Source of the DNA: Dryas octopetala
Taxonomy: Eukaryota; Streptophyta; Magnoliopsida; Rosales; Rosaceae
Length of the DNA stretch: 64,000 nucleotides
Assembly: GCA_963921425.1 (NCBI GenBank)
Contig: OY992840.1
Coordinates: 2,668,501-2,732,500 of the forward strand
Direction of reading: 5' to 3'
Translations under genes and position numbers: made by a program
Shown here: piece after piece, positions 56,514-64,000 of the stretch
How positions within the stretch are numbered: position 1 is the first letter of the stretch
How the letters are laid out: every line of letters begins with the position of its first letter
Notes under the pieces: generated by a model
Databases searched by the model: none
What the model was told of the DNA's origin: nothing
What the model saw: the letters and a program-made list of their open reading frames with translations, nothing else

Positions 56514-59059
56514 TTTCCTAGAGCAAATTAAATAACCTTTTCTGAGCTCTAGGTTAACTCGCAAGTGCACGAATCGCTAAGTAGCAAAGCTTACAAATAC
56601 GAGGTCGATCCCACAGGGAATTGTACTAGTGTACGATTACTAACTCAATTAAATTCAATTAACTCAACTCTAACTCACACACGCAAATGGGGGGTTTTGA
56701 TTGGTTTTTGAGACTGGAAAAGACTAACAGATAAATGACAAAACTTTAAAATAACTACTGAATGAATTTGGATAAAACAATAATAAAGAAACACTAGGGG
56801 TCAGATTCCACCACTAGCATACCATTCACTCTACTATGGATATTAACAATCAATAAGTAAACATGTTGACAAAGTTCGTCTACTAAAAGGTTTGGCTAGT
56901 CACTTTTATCAATTACTCCCCTTTACTATGCATAAACTAAGAGCTTCTTGGGCCTTCCTTAGCCAGTTAACTTGCATGTTCCCTAGTTCTAAGCTAAGGC
57001 AGCTGTTACCCATGCAAGAGTCGTTACGATCTGTGAGAGTGACAAACACATAGCGCATGGCTCCAAATTAATGTACTGTATGTCATCTATGATCTCTTTT
57101 CTCATGAATATTATCTTAGGATACCCACTTGTTGCCTATTGAAACTATCATCCTTTCGAGCTTATTTAGTTTCATAACAAATATCTAGATGCATGCAACC
57201 TAAGGTGATCAGTCAAAGATGAGAAACAAATAGATTCAATTTAAACAGAGATCCAAGATTTGTCAACATGTAAATAATTAAAAATCAATAATCCATAGTG
57301 AGAGTAAGCAGCATCGCTAGGGCTTCATCCTAGCCCTAGCCCAATATTCAGTTACACATAATTAAATCCATAAATAAATAATGCATAATTAAAACAATTA
57401 AAATAAAAGAAAGGGAAGAAGAAATCAAGCCACGGATGACGAAGTGGAGGCGGCTCCACCCTTGGACGGTGTGGCTGCAAGGTGGTGGCGAGATGGGCTG
57501 CTGCTCGGCCTTGGGCTCCACGGCAAGATGGCTGAGGTGCTTCGGTAAGATGGTGGCAGCAAGAAGGTGGCGCGGCTGAATGTTGGTGGCTGCGGCTTGA
57601 CTTCCCTCTCCTTCTTCACTTCAGCCCAAAAATAAAAGAACACCAAGATAGGTGGCTGTAGCAGAAAAATAAAGAGAAGAGAAGGAGGTGATGGGGGCTG
57701 CGGCAAGAGAAAAAGAAAGAGATGGTGGCTGCTAGGGTTTTCTTCAGAAAAATAAAAGGAAGAGAGAGAAAGGAAGAGGGGTGAGCGGCAAGGAAGAGGG
57801 AGGCTAGCTAGGGTTTCTGAAAAAATAAAGTGGAGAGAGCCCTCTCCTTGAGTTATAAAGATGTATTTATAGAGGAGAGTGGGGCTGAGATTTCTCTTTC
57901 TCTTCAATGTGGGATAAGTGCCTTCCTTGCACACCAAGGCTTATAATTTTCGGCCAAGCATGGGCCTTGGGCTGATTTGGGCTCTTTTTGGGTGTAACTC
58001 CCTTTTCAGCTCGCGGAACTGCTGCGCTACCTCCACTAAAATGGCCATATCTTGAGCTAGAAAACTCGGAATTGAAATCTGTAAAATTCCCTGCGAAGCT
58101 AACATCCGTATCTTTCCAACCATATATGGCATGCTACCTGGTTCTCTCTGGAGAATTACAGAATTGCTGTCGAAATTGGTGCTCTATTTTCCAGGGTTTT
58201 GACTTCTTTTTTTTCAGCTAGGATTCCTTGGGAGGCAAGAACAAGAAAGTGCAGCAGCAGCTAGGGTTAGGAGAGCATTGGGCTTGCGGCAAGGGCTTTG
58301 GCTTTGGGCTTAAGTGCCACACGCCAGCCCCCCTAGGGTTTCACTTCATGGCTGCCACCTTCAAGCTTGCGCATTGGGCTTCATCTTGGGCTGGTGCATG
58401 CATGCATGCATGGCCCCTCAGATTTCGGCGTTTGCATAGGCCCATGGCCCATTTGGCTTGTTGACTTTTCATAGTTGACCCTTGACCATTAACTTTGAAT
58501 TTGAATTTGAATTCATTTCTTCCCTCCATTTATTCCCATGGATGTTCACCATCTTCTAGAAGCTTCTGGAACCTAGACTTTGTAGAGTTGACTTTGACCA
58601 ACATTTCCTAGTGTGACTAGGATTTCTTGTAAATGAAGGATTCCTTATCCATTTCGACTTCTCGTAATGACCATAATGCCCCTGGGGTCTCCTAGTGTGA
58701 CTAGGACTCATTTCCTTAGTTGTGTTAGGTTTCCTAGTTCAACCAGGATTTCCTGTTCCAATCGGGATTTCTCATTTCTGGCTCCGCAATGATGGTTCTG
58801 AACTTGATGTTTCCTAGTGTGACTAGGAATCCTCATTTGACTAGGATTTCGGCCCCTTTCCTGGTTTGACCAGGATTTCTCTTTTTTTCCTAGTTTGACT
58901 AGGAAATGTCTAAAAATGGTCCTTTTGGCTCCTTTTCTCCTCTTTGCTCATTTTATCCTATAAGAACAAAAACAAACTAACAACACACAAAATATCGAGT
59001 TCTTGCACTCTGAGTTAGGGAGTTAGTATCATAAAATAGTGTAAAATGAGCACTCAACA
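56514..59059 (-). mobile_element. Solo family A LTR (long form), antisense
   Basis: A single LTR of 2,546 bp with intact TG...CA ends and the target duplication GTGTT on both sides, inserted in the A4 3' region. It is the normal product of recombination between the two LTRs of one element. It has a sequence of its own near 58230-58330 (GAACAAGAAAGTGCAGCAGC) not seen in A1 or A3. TATA box in antisense at 57862-57871 (TGTATTTATA). Palindromes lie at about 58600-58905. Confidence 0.94.
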
Positions 59060-59064
59060 GTGTT
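59060..59064. repeat. Right TSD of the solo LTR
   Basis: GTGTT, identical to 56509-56513. The A4 3' region resumes here. Confidence 0.92.
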
Positions 59065-60189
59065 AACATTACTCTAATATTTTCTTGTCATATAAAGTCG
59101 TTGTGATCTCATTATTCTTTCTTTTGATTAAGTACTTGGAATATAATTGGGAATCAATGAGCTAGAACTTCTCTCTTAATCTATTCAAAGCATGGATATA
59201 ATTACATGAATCTTAGGAAATGATAGTAGGCCTTGTTTGTTTTAACCCATAACCTAAGGCCTACCCAGTGTTATAACCCTAGTCAAACATTTTGAGCCTA
59301 ATGACCTTTTCTTTGTTCACCCCTATACCAAACCCTAAGTTTGGGGGAGTTTCACTCCTCTACCCGTTTACCTTACCTATGAAAAGAAATGTCTCTGCGT
59401 AGCTTGATGTAAAAGGAAAATGAATTGTGCTTAAGAGTGTTTGTCGTTCCCTAAAAAAAAAAAAAAAAAAAAAAAAAAATCAAAGGGAAGGGACGATTTC
59501 AAAAGATGGAAGTGGAAAGGTGTTCGAATTTGAGCTATGCGTACAAATTATGCAAAGAATGCCTCTATTGATTTCCTTGTGCAAATCCATAGTCTGTAGC
59601 CCTTTGCTCTCCCTTCATTTCAATACCTTATCCTAACCTAAGCCTCCATTACAACCCACATAAAAGCCCTACTTGATCTTGGGAGAATTGTAGTTCATTA
59701 TGTGGAGTCTAGATAAAAGGGAAGCTTATGGTTATTGATTCTATTCCAAGTATTTTAATTCCTTCTATTGAGATCAGTGTTTTTGTTTCTTTGTGCCTTT
59801 CTTTCATGATTAATATGTGAGTTTTTTTTTATCATATCATCTCTCACATATACTTGAGTGCACGTGTTAACCCAATCTCTGAGGGCTTTATTGTTGAGAG
59901 TATGCCTTAGTGAGAATTTGAGTTGAATCTATTTTGTGTATGCTGATTTGGTCTTGTTTGTCCAACACTTGAGTTTGTGTCAAGGATGGTCCATACGCTT
60001 CATGGAGGAGTAAGGTATGTTAATTGAAGCATTATTAGAGATGGAGGAATAAATTCTATATGTATCTTGCTTGATTATGCTATTTATGGCTGTGCTTATG
60101 AAGTCATGTGTTGGGATGTTTTGAGTCTGTCTTGAGTCTTTTCTTTGTTCTTTTTGCTCGAGGACTAGCAAAATCTAAGTTTGGGGGTG
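59065..60189 (+). mobile_element. A4 3' untranslated region, second part
   Basis: Continues from 56508 after removing the solo LTR. It holds G-rich tract 2 (59337-59347), a run of about 27 A (59453-59479) after TTTGTCGTTCCCT, and the GCTCGAGGACTAGC block. It ends in the polypurine tract AAGTTTGGGGGTG (60177-60189) that abuts the right LTR. No conserved frame. Confidence 0.88.
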
Positions 60190-62336
60190 TGTTGAGTGCT
60201 CATTTTACACTATTTTATGATACTAACTCCCTAACTCAGAGTGCAAGAACTCGATATTTTGTGTGTTGTTAGTTTGTTTTTGTTTTTATAGGATAAAATG
60301 AGCAAAGAAGTGAAAAGGAGCCAAAAGAGCCATTTTTAGACGTTTCTTAGTCAAACTAGGAAAAGTGGAGAAATCCTGGTCTCACCAGGAAATGCTGAAT
60401 CTCAGTCAAACTAGGATTCCTAGTCTCACCAGGAAAGATCAAGCTTGAATATGAAGGAATCATGACGATCTAAAGCCAGAAATGAGAAATCCTAGTTGGA
60501 GCAGGAAATCCTGTTTCAACTAGGAAATCTAATCCAAGTAGGAAATGGAGTCCTACTGAAGATAGGAATCATGAGGGGCAAAATGGTAATTGTGAAATTC
60601 CAAGTGAGATAGAAATCCTAAGTCAACAAGGATTCCTAGGTGGACAAGGAGAAGTGGTCAAAAGTCAAAGTCAACAAGTCAAAGGTTCTAGAAGCTTCTG
60701 GAAGACATTGGGCCAAAGCACAAATGGATGAGATGAATTTCAGCCAAGGGATTGGGCTTGGGCCAGGCGTGAAACCCTAAGGAGGGTGCGGCATGGGCTT
60801 AAGTGGAACCCTAGGGGCTGGCGCATGGACTTAAGTGATAAGCCATGCAATTGGCGCATGGGCTGAAGGAGATGGACTCAAGTAACTTGCGCATAGGGCT
60901 GCTGTATGTGCATTGGGCTTAAGTGAGTATGGCCTTGGTCCATTAGGTTAAGTTACATCAATCCCACATTGGAGAGGAATAGAAAATGCAGCCCCACTTC
61001 CCTCTATAAATATATCTCTAAAAATCAGAAAAAGGGTTCTGAAGTTCTCTTTCATTTTTCTTTTAATTTTCGCAGCCCTAGCAGCCCCTCTCTTCTCCTC
61101 TTGCCGCAAACCCTAGCAGCCACCCTCTCTCATGTTTTTCTTGTGCCGCAGCCACCATCTCCCCCTCTCTCTTTATTTTTCTTTCTTTTCTTGTCTGGCC
61201 GAACACTAGCAGCCACTTTATTTTTGTTTCTCTTTTATTTTGTGCTGAACGGAAGAAGAAGGAAGTGAAGCCAAGCAGCAGCCACCAACACCCAGCCGTG
61301 CGCGCCACCTTGCCGAGCACCTCAGCCTCCTTGCCGTGGAGCCCAAGGCCGAGCAGCAGCCCATCACGCCACCACCTTGCAGCCGCACCTCCACCCCATC
61401 ATTCGTGGCTTGATTTCTTTCTCCTTTCCTTTTATTTTAATTGTTTTAATTATGCATTATTTATTTATGGATTTAATTATGTGTAACTGAATCTTGGGCT
61501 AGGGCTAGGATGAAGCCCTAGCGATGCTGCTTACTCTCACTATGGATTATTGATATTTTAATTATTTACATGTTGACAAATCTTGGATCTCTGTTTAAAT
61601 TGAATCTATTTGTTTCGCATCTTTGACTGATCACCTTAGGTTGCATGCATCTAGATATTTGTTGTGAAACTAAATAAGCTCGAAAGGATGATAGTTTCAA
61701 TAGGCAACAAGTGGATATCCTAAGATAATATTCATGAGAAAAGGGATCATAGAGGACATAGGGTACATTAATTTGGAGCTATGCGCTATGTGTTTGTCAC
61801 TCTCACAGATCGTAATGACTCTTGCATGGGTAATAGCTGCCTTAGCTTAGCACTAGGGAACATGCAAGTTAACTGGCTAAGGAAGGCCCAAGAAGCTCTT
61901 AGTTTATGCACAGTAAGGGGAGTAATTGCTAAAAGTAACTAGCCAAACCTTTTAGTAGACGAACTTTGTTGACATGTTTATATATTGATTGTTAATATCC
62001 ATAGTAGAGTGAATGGTATGCTAGTGGTGGATTCTGACCCCTAGTGTTTCTTTATTATTGTTTTATCCAAATTCATTCAGTTGTTATTTTAAAGTTTTGT
62101 CATTTATCTGTTAGTTTGTCTAGTCTCAAAAACCAATCAAAACCCCCCGTTTGCGTGTGTGAGTTAGAGTTGATTTAATCGAATTTAATTAAGTTAGTGA
62201 TCATAACACTGGTACAATTCCCTGTGGGATCGACCTCGTATTTGTAAGCTTTGCTACTCCGCGATTCGTACACTTGCGAGTTAACCTAGAGTTGTTAAAA
62301 AGGTTTATTATAATTGCTCTAGGAAAACATACAACA
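60190..62336 (+). mobile_element. A4 right LTR (family A, short form)
   Basis: 2,147 bp, TG...CA, preceded by a polypurine tract as a 3' LTR should be. TATA box at 61005-61014. The right flank is TTTCC of an antisense A pol, which does not match the GACGC flank of the left LTR. The two outer ends therefore come from different insertion events. Confidence 0.93.
61005..61014 (+). promoter_or_regulatory. TATA box of A4 right LTR
   Basis: TATAAATATA, same setting as at 51564. Here it points into antisense A5 pol. Confidence 0.55.
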
Positions 62337-64000
62337 TTTCCCATATATCAGTCGAAACGGAGACATTCCAATGGGTGTCTTGTAAGCGGTGCGATAAGCC
62401 CACAATGCATCATTAAGCTTGGTAGACCAATCCTTCCTATTGGCGAGCACTGTTCTTTCCAAAATGAACTTGATCTCACGATTCGATATTTCCACTTGCC
62501 CACTCGTTTGAGGATGATAGGGAGTAGCCACTTTATGCCTTATTCCATACTTCTTCATCACGGCCTCAAATAGCTTGTTGCAAAAATGCGACCCCCCATC
62601 ACTAATGATTGCTCTCGGGGTACCAAATCGGGCAAAGATATTGGTCTTAAGGAAATTCAAGACCACTCGAGCATCATTAGTCCTACAAGCGACAGCTTCC
62701 ACCCACTTAGACACATAATCAACTCCTACCAGAATGTACTCGTATTCAAAAGAAGATGGAAATGGCCCCATGAAATCTATACCCCAAACATCAAAGATCT
62801 CAACTTCCAACATAAAGTTCAGCGGCATCTGATCACGAGCAAAAATATTTCCCATCTTCTGACATCTATCGCATGTGAGGTAAAACTGATGACAGTCATG
62901 AAAAATAGTAGGCCAAAAGAAACCTGCTTGAAGAATCTTGTAAGCAGTCTTAGTTCCTCCTCCATGGCCACCACACTCTTTAGAATGGCACATCTCAATG
63001 ACATTCCTCTGCTCCATTTCCGATACACATCGTCTTATCAACTGATCTGATCCATATTTGAACAAATAAGGATCATCCCACACATATTGTCTGACATCAT
63101 GCAAGAACTTCTTCCTTTGGTAGTGTGTCAGATCATTGGGCAACACTCAACTTGCTAAATAATTTGCTATGTCAGCATACCATGGAGTAGTTAAGATGGC
63201 AAAAAGTTGCTCGTCCGGGAATGACTCTCGTAACGGTAGTGTGTCCTCTTCAGATTGTTCCTCATTGACAAGTCTACTCAAATGGTCTGCTACCACATTT
63301 TCACAACCTTTCTTATCCTTGATCTCAATATCAAATTCCTGTAGCAACAGAGTCCATCTAATCAACCTTGGCTTGGCATCTTTCTTATTCAGCAGATATT
63401 TGAGAGCAGCATGATCCGTGTAGATGGTGATCTTGGACCCAAGCAAATAACTTCTAAATTTCTCCAAGGCAAAGATCACAGCAAGCAACTCCTTCTCTGT
63501 AGTAGAATAGTTCAACTGTGCATCATTCAGAGTCCTGCTTGCATAATAAATCACATGTGGCAGCTTATCGACTCTCTGACCCAAAACAGCTCCAACAGCA
63601 TAATCACTTGCATCACACATGAGCTCAAACGGCAAATTCCAATCAGGTGGCATAATGATCGGAGCGGAGGTGAGTAGCTTCTTCAACTTGTTAAATGCAA
63701 CCAAGCAATCCTCATCAAACTCAAAATTCACCTCTTTTTGCAATAAGGTGCACAAAGGCCTAGAAATCTTAGAAAAGTCCTTAATGAACCTCCTATAGAA
63801 CCCAGCATGGCCTAGAAAACTCCTTACTTCTTTAACACTCGATGGAGGTGGCAATCTTTGTATCACATCAATCTTAGCTTTATCAACTTGTATGCCCTCC
63901 TTCGAAATCACATGACCCAATACTATCCCTTGTTGGACCATAAAATGACATTTTTCCCAATTAAGCACTAGATTGGCTTCTTGACATCTTTTCAGAACTA
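62337..64000 (-). pseudogene. A5 pol fragment, antisense, runs off the window
   Basis: Equivalent to about residues 1055-1609 of the A3 polyprotein: the end of RT ([13 protein letters not shown]), RNase H ([21 protein letters not shown]), the integrase zinc site, both integrase Asp motifs, and [14 protein letters not shown] at 63147-63149 (minus strand) replaces the Gly codon in the ASGVLP region of A3; otherwise the frame is open. The left end is cut by the A4 LTR at codon 1609 (YGK). The right end continues beyond 64000, so the rest of the element should lie there. Confidence 0.9.

Overview
The window is plant nuclear DNA made almost entirely of LTR retrotransposons inserted into one another. 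I see no ordinary host gene, tRNA, rRNA or CRISPR array. The plant origin follows from a Ty3/gypsy polyprotein of Athila-like type, a primer-binding site complementary to plant tRNA-Asp, long LTRs with TATA boxes and AAACCCTA telo-boxes, and a tandem satellite with a unit of about 150 bp. The species cannot be named. Gene-poor, probably pericentromeric, heterochromatin is the likeliest setting (inference). The labels A, B, C and X are mine.

Three related families share the primer-binding site TGGCGCCGTTGCCGGGGA, the LTR motifs GCATGGGTAACAGCTGCC and GTGGGATCGACCTCGT, and a 3' untranslated region with two stem-loops and repeated AAGTTTGGGGG tracts. Family A is autonomous, with a single gag-protease-RT-RNase H-integrase frame. 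Family B has only gag and protease. Family C has neither; it keeps the LTRs, the primer site, the 3' signals and a tiny coding remnant. The simplest model is that A supplies enzymes for B and C through shared cis signals.

Layout. 1-85: antisense A LTR scrap. 86-8012: A1, a decayed A element. 8013-8212: 200 N. 8213-10022: B1, partial B LTR. 10023-15643: B2, antisense B element with gag-protease. 15644-16371: satellite array S1. 16372-23653: A2, an A element whose gag and pol are replaced in the middle by head-to-head B LTRs (B3). 23654-24622: B4, truncated antisense B LTR. 24623-25733: satellite array S2. 25734-27910 and 40170-40340: X, probably the LTR of an unrelated element, split by A3. 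27911-40164: A3, a complete antisense A element (12,254 bp, TSD TGTTT, 1,751-residue open polyprotein). 40341-40955: old antisense B-like LTR scraps. 40956-50748: B5, a B element whose 5' LTR was invaded by C1 (42791-48767) and whose gag-protease was invaded by A4. 50749-62336: A4, an A element lacking gag, itself carrying a solo A LTR (56514-59059, TSD GTGTT). 62337-64000: A5, antisense A pol running out of the window.

The best intact unit is A3. The best candidate for an undescribed system is the set of shared 3' signals: two stem-loops whose stems change in a compensatory way between families, and three spaced polypurine-like tracts, kept even in the element that has lost almost all coding sequence.
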